Shown: piece by piece, positions 33,344 to 42,569 of the stretch | Layout of the letters: every line of letters starts with the position of its first letter | Numbering within the stretch: the stretch's first letter is position 1 | Translations under genes and position numbers: made by a program | Notes under the pieces: model-generated | The model's database searches: none | Seen by the model: only the letters and a program-made list of their open reading frames with translations | Told to the model about the DNA's origin: nothing | Assembly: GCF_036248275.1 (NCBI RefSeq) | Contig: NZ_CP109181.1 | Span: forward strand, 6,200,001 to 6,264,000 | Origin: Streptomyces sp. NBC_01716 | GTDB taxonomy: Bacteria > Actinomycetota > Actinomycetes > Streptomycetales > Streptomycetaceae | DNA: 64,000 nt | Reading direction: 5' to 3'

Positions 33344-36088
33344 TTACGCGTCGCCGCCCGCCGCGCCCGGGTCCGCCGCCGCCACGTCCAGCAGCTGGTA
33401 GCGGTCCACCGCCTGCTTCAGCACCGAGCGGTCCACCTTGCCCTCCCTGGCGAGCTCCGTGAGCACCGTCAGAGCGATCGACTCCGCGTCGATGTGGAAG
33501 AACCGGCGGGCCGCGCCACGCGTGTCCGCGAAGCCGAAACCGTCCGCGCCGAGTGACTGGTACGTCCCCGGCACCCAGCGCGAGATCTGGTCCGGCACGG
33601 ACCGCATCCAGTCCGAGACCGCGACGAACGGGCCCTCGGCGCCGCCGAGTTTGCTCGTCACGTACGGAACCCGCTGCTCCTCCTCCGGGTGGAGCAGGTT
33701 GTACCGCTCCACCTCGACGGCCTCACGCCGCAGCTCGTTCCACGACGTCGCCGACCACACGTCCGCGCGCACGTCCCACTGCTCGGCCAGGAGCCGCTGG
33801 GCCTCGACGGCCCACGGCACGGCCACGCCGGACGCCATGATCTGCGCCGGGATCGAGCCGCGCTCGCCCTGCTTGAAGCGGTAGACGCCCTTGAGGAGGC
33901 CCTCGACGTCCACGTTCTCGGGCTCGGCCGGGTGCTGGATCGGCTCGTTGTAGACCGTCAGGTAGTAGAAGACGTTCGGGTCCTCGCCCGGGTGCGGCTG
34001 CCCGTACATCCGGCGCAGCCCGTCCTCCATGATGTGCGCGATCTCGTAGCCGAACGCCGGGTCGTAGCTGACACAGCCCGGGTTGGTCGAGGCGAGCAGC
34101 TGCGAGTGGCCGTCGGCGTGCTGGAGACCCTCACCGGTCAGGGTCGTACGCCCGGCGGTCGCGCCCAGTACGAAACCGCGCGCCAGCTGGTCGGCCATCT
34201 GCCAGAACTGGTCGCCGGTCCGCTGGAAACCGAACATCGAGTAGAAGACGTACACCGGGATCAGCGGCTCGCCGTGCGTCGCGTACGCCGAACCCGCCGC
34301 GATCAGCGACGCCGTACAGCCCGCCTCCGAGATGCCGTCGTGCAGCATCTGCCCGGTCGGCGACTCCTTGTAGGCGAGGAGCAGCTCACGGTCGACCGAC
34401 TCGTACTGCTGGCCGAGCGGGTTGTAGATCTTCGCGGTCGGGAAGAACGCGTCCATACCGAACGTGCGGTACTCGTCGGGCGCGATCAGCACGAAACGCT
34501 TGCCAATCTCCTTGTCCCGCATGAGGTCCTTCAGTACCCGCACGAACGCCATCGTCGTGGCGATCGACTGCTGGCCGGACCCCTTCTTCGCAGCCGCGTA
34601 CGCCTTCTCGCCCGGCAGCTGAAGCGCCTTCGAGCGCACCAGACGGGTCGGTACATAGCCGTCCAGGCTCTTGCGCTGGTCGTGCATGTACTGGATCTCT
34701 TCCGAGTCCCTGCCCGGGTGGTAGTACGGCGGCTGCCCGTCCTCCAGCTCGCTGTCGCTGATCGGCAGGTGCAGCCGGTCGCGGAAGTGCTTCAGGTCGG
34801 CGACCGTCAGCTTCTTCATCTGGTGCGTGGCGTTGCGGCCCTCGAAGTTCGGCCCCAGCGTCCAGCCCTTCACCGTCTGCGCCAGGATCACCGTCGGCTG
34901 GCCCTTGTGCGCCTTGGCCGCCGCGTACGCCGCGTACACCTTCTTGTGGTCGTGGCCGCCGCGTCCCAGATGCAGGATCTGCTCGTCCGACATGTTCTCG
35001 ACCATGGCGCGCAGCCGCTGGTCGTCACCGAAGAAGTGCTCGCGGATGTACGCGCCGGTCTCCGTGGCGTACGTCTGGAACTGGCCGTCCGGCGTCGTGT
35101 TCAGCCGGTTGACCAGCACACCGTCGCGGTCCTGCGCGAGCAGCGGGTCCCAGGAGCGGTCCCAGACGAGCTTGATCACATTCCAGCCGGCGCCGCGGAA
35201 CTGCGACTCCAGCTCCTGGATGATCTTGCCGTTGCCGCGCACCGGGCCGTCGAGCCGCTGGAGGTTGCAGTTGACGACGAAGGTCAGATTGTCCAGGCCT
35301 TCACGGGCCGCGATCGAGAGCTGGCCCAGCGACTCCGGCTCGTCCATCTCGCCGTCGCCCAGATACGCCCACACATGCGACTTGGAGGTGTCCGCGATGC
35401 CGCGGGCCTCCATGTAGCGGTTCATCCGGGCCTGGTAGATCGCGCCCAGCGGGCCGAGCCCCATCGAGACGGTCGGGAACTCCCAGAAGTCCGGCATCAG
35501 CCGCGGATGCGGGTAGCTGGACAGCCCGTCCGGGGCCTTCGACTTCTCCTGGCGGAACGCGTCGAGCCGCGCCTCGCTGAGCCGGTCGAGCAGGAATGCG
35601 CGGGCGTAGATGCCCGGGGACGCGTGTCCCTGGAAGAAGATCTGGTCGCCGCCGTCGCCGCGGTCCTTGCCCCGGAAGAAGTGGTTGAAGCCCACGTCGT
35701 ACAGGGAGGCGGAGGACGCGAAGGTGGCGATATGGCCGCCGACGCCGATCCCCGGGCGCTGCGCGCGGGAGACCATCACCGCGGCGTTCCACCGGGTCGC
35801 GTTGAGGATCTTCCGCTCGATCTCCTCGTTGCCGGGGAAGAACGGCTCGTCCTTGGTGGCGATCGTGTTGACGTAGTCGGTGCTGCGCATCTCGGGCACG
35901 GCCACGCGCTTCTCGCGCGCGCGCTCGATCAGGCGGAGCATCAGATAGCGGGCGCGCTCACGCCCCCGTTCGTCGACGGCGGCGTCGAGCGAGTCGAGCC
36001 ACTCCTGGGTCTCCTCCGGATCGAAGTCCGGGACCTGGCTGGGAAGGCCGCCAATGATGATCGGGTTGCGATCGGATCCGGAAGCCAC
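33344..36088 (-). CDS. aceE: Pyruvate dehydrogenase E1, homodimeric type
   Basis: 914 aa from the GTG at 36088 (MASGSDRNPIIIGGLPSQ) with GAAGGAA upstream. It is the thiamine-diphosphate decarboxylase of the pyruvate dehydrogenase complex, forming acetyl-CoA. Visible landmarks: DYVNTIATKDEPFFPGN and the ThDP motif AYLGDGEMDEPESLGQL, extending to VNCNLQRLDGPVRGNGK. Further downstream are PDEYRTFGMDAFFPTAKIY and the C-terminal GADGFGFADTRGAARRFF. Length fits the alpha-2 E1p type used by actinobacteria, where E1, E2 and E3 genes are unlinked, and no E2 or E3 is seen here. Confidence 0.97.
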   Translation of the reverse strand: MASGSDRNPIIIGGLPSQVPDFDPEETQEWLDSLDAAVDERGRERARYLMLRLIERAREKRVAVPEMRSTDYVNTIATKDEPFFPGNEEIERKILNATRWNAAVMVSRAQRPGIGVGGHIATFASSASLYDVGFNHFFRGKDRGDGGDQIFFQGHASPGIYARAFLLDRLSEARLDAFRQEKSKAPDGLSSYPHPRLMPDFWEFPTVSMGLGPLGAIYQARMNRYMEARGIADTSKSHVWAYLGDGEMDEPESLGQLSIAAREGLDNLTFVVNCNLQRLDGPVRGNGKIIQELESQFRGAGWNVIKLVWDRSWDPLLAQDRDGVLVNRLNTTPDGQFQTYATETGAYIREHFFGDDQRLRAMVENMSDEQILHLGRGGHDHKKVYAAYAAAKAHKGQPTVILAQTVKGWTLGPNFEGRNATHQMKKLTVADLKHFRDRLHLPISDSELEDGQPPYYHPGRDSEEIQYMHDQRKSLDGYVPTRLVRSKALQLPGEKAYAAAKKGSGQQSIATTMAFVRVLKDLMRDKEIGKRFVLIAPDEYRTFGMDAFFPTAKIYNPLGQQYESVDRELLLAYKESPTGQMLHDGISEAGCTASLIAAGSAYATHGEPLIPVYVFYSMFGFQRTGDQFWQMADQLARGFVLGATAGRTTLTGEGLQHADGHSQLLASTNPGCVSYDPAFGYEIAHIMEDGLRRMYGQPHPGEDPNVFYYLTVYNEPIQHPAEPENVDVEGLLKGVYRFKQGERGSIPAQIMASGVAVPWAVEAQRLLAEQWDVRADVWSATSWNELRREAVEVERYNLLHPEEEQRVPYVTSKLGGAEGPFVAVSDWMRSVPDQISRWVPGTYQSLGADGFGFADTRGAARRFFHIDAESIALTVLTELAREGKVDRSVLKQAVDRYQLLDVAAADPGAAGGDA

Positions 36089-36683
36089 ACTTTTCCTTCG
36101 CTGTTCGGGTCGTGTCGCGCCCCGCATCCTGGCCGGTCGTCCGACCGGTCACACCATCCATGCGGAACGCGCCTGTGGGTTCTGCGGGTACTGCTGGTAC
36201 TGCGCTGGTGCTCGGGAGTGCTTGCCTCTTCTGCCGCCAGGGAACAGGCACGTAAGCGGGCCGTACGGCGCTATCCATCGTGTACCGCGACGACGGAAAC
36301 GTCACCTCTACCGAGGGGTAACCCGCACACTGCGATGAATTCCGCGCGACAACGTCGCCCGCTTGGTCGTCCACCGTGTTCCGGGTCCGGCCAAACCGGC
36401 ATCTTACGCCCAAGACGGCAATGCGTTTCGTTCGGTCGTTCGGACCTGATTGGCCTACCGAAGCCGCGTAGGATGACAAAAAGGGAAGAAATTCTCCGCA
36501 GCCATCACGGGCCGTGTCAGCGGGGTGTCAGGAGATGCGGTGAAGCGGCCCGGAACGTACCCGTTTCGGCGGTCTCGGCCGTCGGGTACTTGCGCGATCC
36601 GCCCGGCCCGTGTGGACTACGGCCAGCGCCCCGCGTACGCGCGTGGCTGAAGCATTTTCCAAAACATGATCAGGAGGCAATCC
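36089..36683. other. 595-bp intergenic region between aceE and the DUF3052 gene
   Basis: No credible gene is seen. It separates divergent aceE and the DUF3052 gene and must hold both promoters. A TAGGAT -10-like box lies at 36469-36474 on the plus strand without a clear -35. The stretch 36250-36480 is less GC-rich than its surroundings. No riboswitch-like conserved fold was recognised. Confidence 0.5.
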
Positions 36684-37121
36684 GTGAGCGCGACCGCGGA
36701 CCACGCGGAGGAACGGACCAACGTTGCCGCGAGGCTTGGGTTCGAACCCGGACAGGTGGTCCAGGAGATCGGCTACGACGAGGACGTCGAGCAGGAGCTC
36801 CGTGAGTCCATCGAGGCCGTCATCGGCCAGGAGCTCGTCGACGAGGACTACGAGGACGTGGCCGACGCCGTCGTCCTCTGGTTCAGGGACGACGACGGCG
36901 ACCTGACGGACGCGCTGGTGGACGCCATCGGTCTGATCGACGAAGGCGGGGCGGTCTGGCTGCTGACGCCCAAGACCGGCCGTGACAACTACGTCGAGCC
37001 CAGCGACATCAACGAGGCCGCACAGACCGCCGGCCTGGCGCAGACCAAGAGCATCAACGCCGGCAAGGACTGGACCGGCAGCCGACTGGTCACGCCCAAG
37101 GCGGCGAAGTCCAAGCGCTGA
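36684..37121 (+). CDS. DUF3052 family protein
   Basis: 145 aa from a GTG behind AGGAGG. The actinobacterial DUF3052 family is recognised from ARLGFEPGQVVQEIGYDEDV, VLWFRDDDGDLTDAL, and the C-terminal GLAQTKSINAGKDWTGSRLV. It is acidic, cytosolic and lacks known catalytic residues. In streptomycetes it is commonly found next to aceE, as here. Function unknown. A hairpin follows about 80 bp after the stop. Confidence 0.9.
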   Translation: MSATADHAEERTNVAARLGFEPGQVVQEIGYDEDVEQELRESIEAVIGQELVDEDYEDVADAVVLWFRDDDGDLTDALVDAIGLIDEGGAVWLLTPKTGRDNYVEPSDINEAAQTAGLAQTKSINAGKDWTGSRLVTPKAAKSKR

Positions 37122-37199
37122 GAACCGGCGCCGCATCCGAGCGCGAAAGCCGAAGCGGCGGCCGGGCAGACCTGCCTCGCAAGCCTCGCACGCACTGAC

Positions 37200-37229
37200 G
37201 GCCCCCGTCGGCACCCGCCGCCGGGGGCC
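37200..37229. terminator. Hairpin after the DUF3052 gene
   Basis: 8-bp stem GGCCCCCG / CGGGGGCC with a 14-base loop, before the peroxiredoxin gene. Confidence 0.6.
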
Positions 37230-37283
37230 CTTGCGTAGGGTGGCGGGTGCGCCGACGGGGGAGCGCGGCCGACGAGGGAGAGA

Positions 37284-37799
37284 GTGGCGGGGATGGGGAC
37301 TGGGACAGCGGCCGGGACGGGACCGGCGGGGATCGGGGCCGGTGTGCGGGCGCCGGACTTCACGCTGAAGGACAACCACGGGCGGACCGTACGGCTCTCC
37401 GACTTCCGGGCCGGGCCCGAGGACGACGGCAGGAACGTCGTGCTGGTCTTCTACCCGTTCGCCTTCACCGGCGTCTGCACCGGCGAGCTCGGGGCGCTCC
37501 GGGACGAGCTGCCCACCTTCGTCAACGACGACACCCAGCTGCTCGCGGTGTCCACCGACTCCATCCACACCCTGCGGATCTTCGCCGACCAGGAGGGCCT
37601 TGAGTACCCGCTGCTGTCGGACTTCTGGCCGCACGGGCAGACCTCGCGGGCATACGGGATCTTCGACGAGGACAAGGGCTGCGCGCTGCGCGGCACCTTC
37701 GTCATCGACAGGACGGGCGTGGTGCGCTGGACGGTCGTCAACGGCCTGTCGGACGCACGTGACATCGGCGAGTACGTCAAGGCCCTTGCCGCTCTGTGA
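37284..37799 (+). CDS. AhpE-like 1-Cys peroxiredoxin
   Basis: 171 aa from a GTG with GGGAG upstream; ATG 37293 is an alternative. It is a thioredoxin-fold peroxidase: APDFTLKDNHGRTVRLSDF, then the peroxidatic site FAFTGVCTGELGAL (T-x-x-C). The Arg partner lies in the late ALRGTFVIDRTGVVRW. A second Cys (KGCALRG) is present, but a resolving role is unproven. It reduces hydrogen peroxide, alkyl hydroperoxides or peroxynitrite in the cytosol. It sits upstream of the terD genes, which are also stress-associated. Confidence 0.92.
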   Translation: MAGMGTGTAAGTGPAGIGAGVRAPDFTLKDNHGRTVRLSDFRAGPEDDGRNVVLVFYPFAFTGVCTGELGALRDELPTFVNDDTQLLAVSTDSIHTLRIFADQEGLEYPLLSDFWPHGQTSRAYGIFDEDKGCALRGTFVIDRTGVVRWTVVNGLSDARDIGEYVKALAAL

Positions 37800-38014
37800 C
37801 GACAACTCGCCATCTGTGATCGCGATCTTTCGGGAAAACCCTTGTGGGAGCGGGGTTGTCCGCTGTAAACCGCACAAGGGGTGGGAACCGGTCACTAGGA
37901 TCCATCCGTTGATCCGATGCCAAATGCACCAGGGGGCGCGCTACGCGCGGTGACGGCCGCCGAGACGGCCGGTGCCGGGGCGGCGCCCCTGTGAAACTCA
38001 TCAAGGGAGGACTC

Positions 38015-38590
38015 GTGGGAGTCAGCCTCAGCAAGGGCGGCAACGTCTCGCTGACCAAGGCCGCGCCCAACCTGACCGCGGTCACCGTGGGTCTGGGCTG
38101 GGACGTCCGCACGACCACCGGTAACGACTTCGACCTCGACGCCAGCGCTCTGCTGACGAACGCCGAGGGCAAGGTCACGAGTGACGGAAACTTCGTCTTC
38201 TTCAACAACCTCAAGAGCCCCGACGGCTCGGTCGAGCACACCGGCGACAACCTCACCGGTGAGGGCGAGGGTGATGACGAGGCGATCAAGGTCAACCTCG
38301 CCGCGGTCCCCGCGGAGGTCGACAAGATCGTGTTCCCGGTCTCGATCTACGAGGCGGAGAACCGCCAGCAGTCCTTCGGCCAGGTGCGCAACGCGTTCAT
38401 CCGCGTTGTCAACCAGGCGGACAACAACGAACTGGCTCGGTACGACCTGACCGAGGACGCGTCGACGGAGACGGCGATGGTCTTCGGAGAGCTTTACCGA
38501 AATGGCGCCGAGTGGAAGTTCCGCGCCATCGGACAGGGGTATGCCTCTGGCCTGCGTGGCATCGCGCAGGACTTCGGCGTCAACGTCTGA
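38015..38590 (+). CDS. terD: TerD-family stress protein (first of a tandem pair)
   Basis: 191 aa from a GTG with AAGGGAGG upstream; the frame is open upstream without a ribosome site. The TerD calcium-binding fold is clear: GVSLSKGGNVSLTK, GLGWDVR, NDFDLDASALL, then DNLTGEGEGDDE with the acidic Ca2+ ligands. It ends GYASGLRGIAQDFGVNV. TerD proteins are linked to tellurite and oxidative stress and, in Streptomyces, to development and Ca2+ binding; biochemical action is unsettled. It is very similar to the next gene, so the pair arose by duplication. Confidence 0.95.
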   Translation: MGVSLSKGGNVSLTKAAPNLTAVTVGLGWDVRTTTGNDFDLDASALLTNAEGKVTSDGNFVFFNNLKSPDGSVEHTGDNLTGEGEGDDEAIKVNLAAVPAEVDKIVFPVSIYEAENRQQSFGQVRNAFIRVVNQADNNELARYDLTEDASTETAMVFGELYRNGAEWKFRAIGQGYASGLRGIAQDFGVNV

Positions 38591-38745
38591 GCCGCTGATC
38601 CGTCGTCCGGCTCGCACATCCGAGTGCGGCGCCGGACGCGCCTCACCGTGCGGGGCCCGCCCCCGCACACGCACCACGCACCACGAGCACGGCGTCAGGC
38701 GCGCCGTGCTCGGCATCACGTCACCTCGGGGAGGACTCACCAATC

Positions 38746-39321
38746 ATGGGCGTCACACTCGCCAAGGGGGGCAATGTCTCCCTCTCCAAAGCCGCACCGA
38801 ACCTCACCCAGGTGTTGATCGGTCTCGGCTGGGACGCACGCTCCACCACCGGAGCGGACTTCGACCTCGACGCCAGCGCATTGCTCTGCCAGTCAGGGCG
38901 GGTGCTCGGCGACGAGTGGTTCATCTTCTACAACAACCTCACCAGTCCCGACGGTTCCGTCGAGCACACCGGTGACAACCTGACCGGTGAGGGCGACGGC
39001 GACGACGAGTCCCTGCTGGTCAATCTCCCCGCCGTGCCCGCCAATGTCGACAAGATCATCTTCCCGGTGTCCATCCATGACGCCGAGGTCCGGGGACAGA
39101 CCTTCGGCCAGGTCAGCAACGCGTTCATCCGCGTCGTCAACCAGGCGGACGGTCAGGAACTGGCGAGGTACGACCTCACCGAGGACGCCTCGACGGAGAC
39201 CGCGATGATCTTCGGCGAGCTCTACCGCTATGGGGGCGAGTGGAAGTTCCGTGCGGTGGGACAGGGGTACGCGTCGGGTCTACGGGGCATCGCTCTAGAC
39301 TTCGGGGTCAACGTTTCGTAA
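38746..39321 (+). CDS. terD: TerD-family stress protein (second of a tandem pair)
   Basis: 191 aa, same length as the upstream paralogue and near-identical in its C-terminal third (VNQADGQELARYDLTEDAS, GYASGLRGIALDFGVNVS). It begins MGVTLAKGGNVSLSKAAPN and retains DFDLDASALL and the acidic DNLTGEGDGDDE loop. The main differences are in residues 45-60, including a Cys (ALLCQSGRV) not seen in the first copy. 155 bp separate it from the first copy and 51 bp from the TerC-family gene, with which it is likely co-transcribed. Confidence 0.95.
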   Translation: MGVTLAKGGNVSLSKAAPNLTQVLIGLGWDARSTTGADFDLDASALLCQSGRVLGDEWFIFYNNLTSPDGSVEHTGDNLTGEGDGDDESLLVNLPAVPANVDKIIFPVSIHDAEVRGQTFGQVSNAFIRVVNQADGQELARYDLTEDASTETAMIFGELYRYGGEWKFRAVGQGYASGLRGIALDFGVNVS

Positions 39322-39372
39322 AGCAGTGCTCTGCGCGGGGGAAAACCCGTTAGATACCAGATGGGGTAGCCA

Positions 39373-40506
39373 GTGATCCTGAAAACCTTCGGCTGGTCGT
39401 TCGCCATTACGGCGCTCGGCCTTGCCTTCGCGGCCTGGCAGTGGGGGTGGGAGGCGTTCGGGATCGTACTGATCCTGTCGATCCTTGAGATCTCCCTGTC
39501 GTTCGACAACGCCGTTGTCAATGCAGGGATCTTGAAGAAGATGAATGCCTTCTGGCAGAAGATCTTCCTCACGGTCGGCATCTTGATCGCCGTGTTCGGT
39601 ATGCGGCTGGTGTTCCCCGTCGCCATTGTGGCGATCAGTGCCAAGGTCGGCCCCATCGAGGCCGTCGAGCTGGCGCTGGACAATCCCGAGAAGTACGAGT
39701 CGCTCGTCACCGACGCGCACCCGGCGATCGCCGCCTTCGGTGGCATGTTCCTTTTGATGATCTTCCTGGACTTCATCTTCGAAGAGCGTGACATCAAGTG
39801 GCTCGGCTGGCTGGAGCGTCCGCTGGCGAAGCTCGGCAAGGTCGACATGCTGTCGGTCTGCGTCGCGTTGGTCATTCTGCTCATCACCGCGATGACGTTC
39901 GCCACGCACGCGCACACCAGTACCGGGTACGCGGACAAATCGGCGACCGTCCTGCTCTCCGGTGTCGCGGGTCTGATCACCTACCTCGTCGTCAACGGGC
40001 TCTCCAGCTTCTTCGAGGACAAACTCGAAGAAGAGGAGGAGCGCGAACACGAGGAGGAGGAGAAGGCCAAGGCCGAAGGGAAGCAGGTCTCGGCCATCGG
40101 TCTCGCCGGCAAGGCCGCGTTCTTCCTCTTCCTCTACCTCGAAGTCCTGGACGCCTCCTTCTCGTTCGACGGGGTCATCGGCGCCTTCGCCATCACGAAC
40201 CACATCTTCTGGATGGCGCTCGGCCTCGGTATCGGCGCGATGTACGTCAGGTCGCTCACCGTCTACCTCGTCCGCCAGGGCACGCTCGACGACTACGTCT
40301 ACCTGGAGCACGGCGCGCACTACGCGATCGGCGCGCTCGCCGGGATCCTGCTCATCACCATCGAGCACGAGATCAGCGAGATCATCACCGGCCTCATCGG
40401 TGTGGTGCTGATCGCCGCCTCGTTCTGGTCATCCGTGGTCCGCAACAAGCGAGTTGAGTCCGAAGGTGATGAGGATTCGGAGGACAAGGCAACAGTCGCT
40501 GTCTGA
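39373..40506 (+). CDS. TerC-family (DUF475) integral membrane protein
   Basis: 377 aa from a GTG. About nine membrane helices are predicted. Two inverted TerC signature helices carry acidic residues in the membrane: ILEISLSFDNAVVNAGIL near residue 45, and YLEVLDASFSFDGVIGAF near 260. A charged cytoplasmic loop (EDKLEEEEEREHEEEEKAKA region) separates the halves. TerC proteins are implicated in tellurite resistance and in Mn2+ export to exoenzymes in other bacteria; a metal-transport role is inferred. It lies directly after the terD pair. Confidence 0.92.
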   Translation: MILKTFGWSFAITALGLAFAAWQWGWEAFGIVLILSILEISLSFDNAVVNAGILKKMNAFWQKIFLTVGILIAVFGMRLVFPVAIVAISAKVGPIEAVELALDNPEKYESLVTDAHPAIAAFGGMFLLMIFLDFIFEERDIKWLGWLERPLAKLGKVDMLSVCVALVILLITAMTFATHAHTSTGYADKSATVLLSGVAGLITYLVVNGLSSFFEDKLEEEEEREHEEEEKAKAEGKQVSAIGLAGKAAFFLFLYLEVLDASFSFDGVIGAFAITNHIFWMALGLGIGAMYVRSLTVYLVRQGTLDDYVYLEHGAHYAIGALAGILLITIEHEISEIITGLIGVVLIAASFWSSVVRNKRVESEGDEDSEDKATVAV

Positions 40507-40552
40507 GTCCGCCTCCGGGGTGTGACCAGGAGGGGATAGCGGGAACGCTCTG

Positions 40553-40593
40553 AGCGGGGCGGCCTGAGGCGGAAGCCTTCCGGCCGCCCCGCT
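40553..40593. terminator. Terminator after the TerC-family gene
   Basis: 12-bp perfect stem (AGCGGGGCGGCC with GGCCGCCCCGCT) enclosing a 17-base loop. Confidence 0.8.
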
Positions 40594-40636
40594 GTTCATG
40601 TTCTGTACGGCAACGGATGGTGGGGGTGGGGTGGGC

Positions 40637-41374
40637 ATGGCCTTCTGGGACAATCTATGGCGAGGCAAGGCATCGCAGTTCGATTCGGGCAGCGCCTCGA
40701 CGAACTCGATCGAGCTGACGAAGCGCAATCCGTCGGTCTCGCTCACCAAGCAGGGCGCGGCCACCGGGAACCTGCGGGTCAACCTGTCGTGGCGGATGCG
40801 TACTTCGGACATCGAGGGAGGGTCGAGGCAGGGCGGCGGACTGCTGCGGCACCCCTTCAAGTTCTTCAAGCCCGATGTGGTGCAGGCGCACACCCTGGGT
40901 GTGGTGAACGTCGACCTGGACATCGGTTGCATGTACGAACTGGCCGACGGCAGCAAGGGAGTTGTGCAGCCGCTCGGCGGATTCTTCGGCAGCCTGAACG
41001 AGCCGCCGTACATCAAACTCAGCGGTGACGACCGCTTCGGCGCCCCCTCCGGCGAGACGATATTCATCAACCTCGACCACCGGGAAGAGATCAAGCGGCT
41101 GCTGGTCTTCGTCTACATCTACGACCGCACCCCGGCCTTCGACCGGACCCACGCCAACGTCACGCTCTACCCGAGCAACGGCCCGCGCGTCGAGATCGAA
41201 CTGGACGAGCGGGCCCCGCAGGCCCGGTCCTGCGCGGTCTTCTCGATGCAGACCGTCAAGGGTGAACTGGTGGTGCGCCGCGAGGTGAAATTCGTGTACG
41301 GCTTCCAGGCGGAGCTGGACCGGCTGTACGGCTGGGGCCTGCAGTGGGGACGGGGCTACAAGACGAAGACCTGA
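40637..41374 (+). CDS. TerA-like tellurium-resistance family protein
   Basis: 245 aa from the ATG at 40637. It resembles TerA-type members of the TerD superfamily: SIELTKRNPSVSLTKQGAA, LRVNLSWRMR, then VVNVDLDIGCMYELADG, LSGDDRFGAPSGETIFINL, and RLLVFVYIYDRTPAF. The C-terminus is aromatic (YGFQAELDRLYGWGLQWGRG). The acidic Ca2+ loop is not as complete as in the two TerD proteins. A terminator upstream suggests its own promoter. It likely works with the neighbouring Ter proteins at the inner face of the membrane; this is inferred. Confidence 0.85.
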   Translation: MAFWDNLWRGKASQFDSGSASTNSIELTKRNPSVSLTKQGAATGNLRVNLSWRMRTSDIEGGSRQGGGLLRHPFKFFKPDVVQAHTLGVVNVDLDIGCMYELADGSKGVVQPLGGFFGSLNEPPYIKLSGDDRFGAPSGETIFINLDHREEIKRLLVFVYIYDRTPAFDRTHANVTLYPSNGPRVEIELDERAPQARSCAVFSMQTVKGELVVRREVKFVYGFQAELDRLYGWGLQWGRGYKTKT

Positions 41375-41422
41375 GGCGCCGGAGACCCGCCGCGACGGTC
41401 CCGGCCTGCGCCGGGGCCCGCG

Positions 41423-42370
41423 CTAGGGCTGGGGCCGTACGAACTGCGGACCCATCGGCGGCAGCCGGAAGCTGGGGTCGGGCGCGGGAGCCGCCGCCGC
41501 GGCCGGCTGCGGATAGCCGTACGCCGGGGCGGCCTGCGGCAGCGGCGGTGCCTGCGGCGGCTGGGGACCCGGGGCGGGCGCGTGCGGGTAGCCGTAACCG
41601 GACTGCGCCGACGCCGGCTGCGGGTAGCCGTAGGACGGCTGGCCCGACGCGGGCTGCGGATACCCGTAGCCGGGCTGCCCCTGCGGCTGTCCGGGGAACT
41701 GCGGCCGGTGCGCGGGCGGTGCCTGCGGGGCGCCGTGCGCCGCGGCGTGGTGAGCGGGCGGGCCGGGCAGCTGCGCGGTCTCCCCCTCCGAGCCCGGCGC
41801 CGCGCGGCCGGCCCCGTCGGCCCCTTCCGTCTCGTCGACCGAGATCCCGAAGGCCGTGGCCAGCCCGATCAGGCCGGTCGGATAGCCCTGGCCCACGGCC
41901 CGGAACTTCCACCGGTTCCCGCGCCGGTAGAGCTCACCGCAGATGATCGCGGTCTCCTCGCCCGTCTCCGGTCGCACATCGAAGACGGCCAGCGGGTCGC
42001 CGTCGGCCTGCCCCGCGTCGTACAGCAGGACCTGAAGGTCCCGCACGTGCTGGAAGCTCGCCCCGTCCGACGACGCCGCGAGCACCACCTGGTCTACGCT
42101 CGGATCGAGGGCAGCCAGGTCGGCCTCGACGGTGTCGGTGAGGCCCTCGGGCACCTGCTTCTTCGGCAGCCGCCTCACCAGGCCCGACGGGTGACGGGGC
42201 TGGTTGTAGAAGACGAAGTCCTCGTCGGAGCGCACCCGCCCCTCAGGGCCCAGCAGGAGCGCGGACGCGTCCACGTCGGGGATCCCCGCCCCCGGGCTCC
42301 AGCGCAGCACGGCCCTCACGGCCATGGCATCGAGGGGAACGTTCGAGCCCTTCACCATCGCGTGCGTCAT
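41423..42370 (-). CDS. TerD-domain protein with Pro/Gln/Tyr-rich repeat tail
   Basis: 315 aa from the ATG at 42370 (MTHAMVKGSNVPLDAMAVRA); ATG 42379 is possible. The TerD domain covers residues about 5-185: IPDVDASALLLGPEGRVRSD, FVFYNQPRHPSG, GEETAIICGELYRRGNRWKF, then GYPTGLIGLATAFGISV. The acidic DNLTGEG loop of canonical TerD is replaced, so Ca2+ binding may be altered. The last 130 residues are low complexity with YGYPQPAS repeats, likely disordered. It is divergent from the HpcH-type lyase gene across about 200 bp. Confidence 0.88.
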   Translation of the reverse strand: MTHAMVKGSNVPLDAMAVRAVLRWSPGAGIPDVDASALLLGPEGRVRSDEDFVFYNQPRHPSGLVRRLPKKQVPEGLTDTVEADLAALDPSVDQVVLAASSDGASFQHVRDLQVLLYDAGQADGDPLAVFDVRPETGEETAIICGELYRRGNRWKFRAVGQGYPTGLIGLATAFGISVDETEGADGAGRAAPGSEGETAQLPGPPAHHAAAHGAPQAPPAHRPQFPGQPQGQPGYGYPQPASGQPSYGYPQPASAQSGYGYPHAPAPGPQPPQAPPLPQAAPAYGYPQPAAAAAPAPDPSFRLPPMGPQFVRPQP

Positions 42371-42569
42371 GCCCGTCATCCTGCCTCCCCGCAGGCCGCG
42401 CGGACAACGTGGGGGCATGGTGGAGAGGAGCGTGGCGGGCGCGGGACAGGGGCGAGAAGTGGACGAGTTACCTGAAATTCATGCACGGGAGGAACTCTTG
42501 ACTGCCGTCCATACGTACTATTACCGGCCACATGTCAACGCGACCACCGTGGCAGTACGGGGGAATTAA

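Noticed and set aside
33689..36805. A 1038-codon open frame antisense to aceE
   Set aside because: It is a mirror of the high-GC third-position bias in aceE; its translation is Arg/Val/Leu/His low complexity, with no family resemblance.
39322..39372. Mn2+ (yybP-ykoY) riboswitch ahead of the TerC-family gene
   Set aside because: Only 51 bp separate it from the terD stop, too short for the aptamer, and its conserved loops are not seen.
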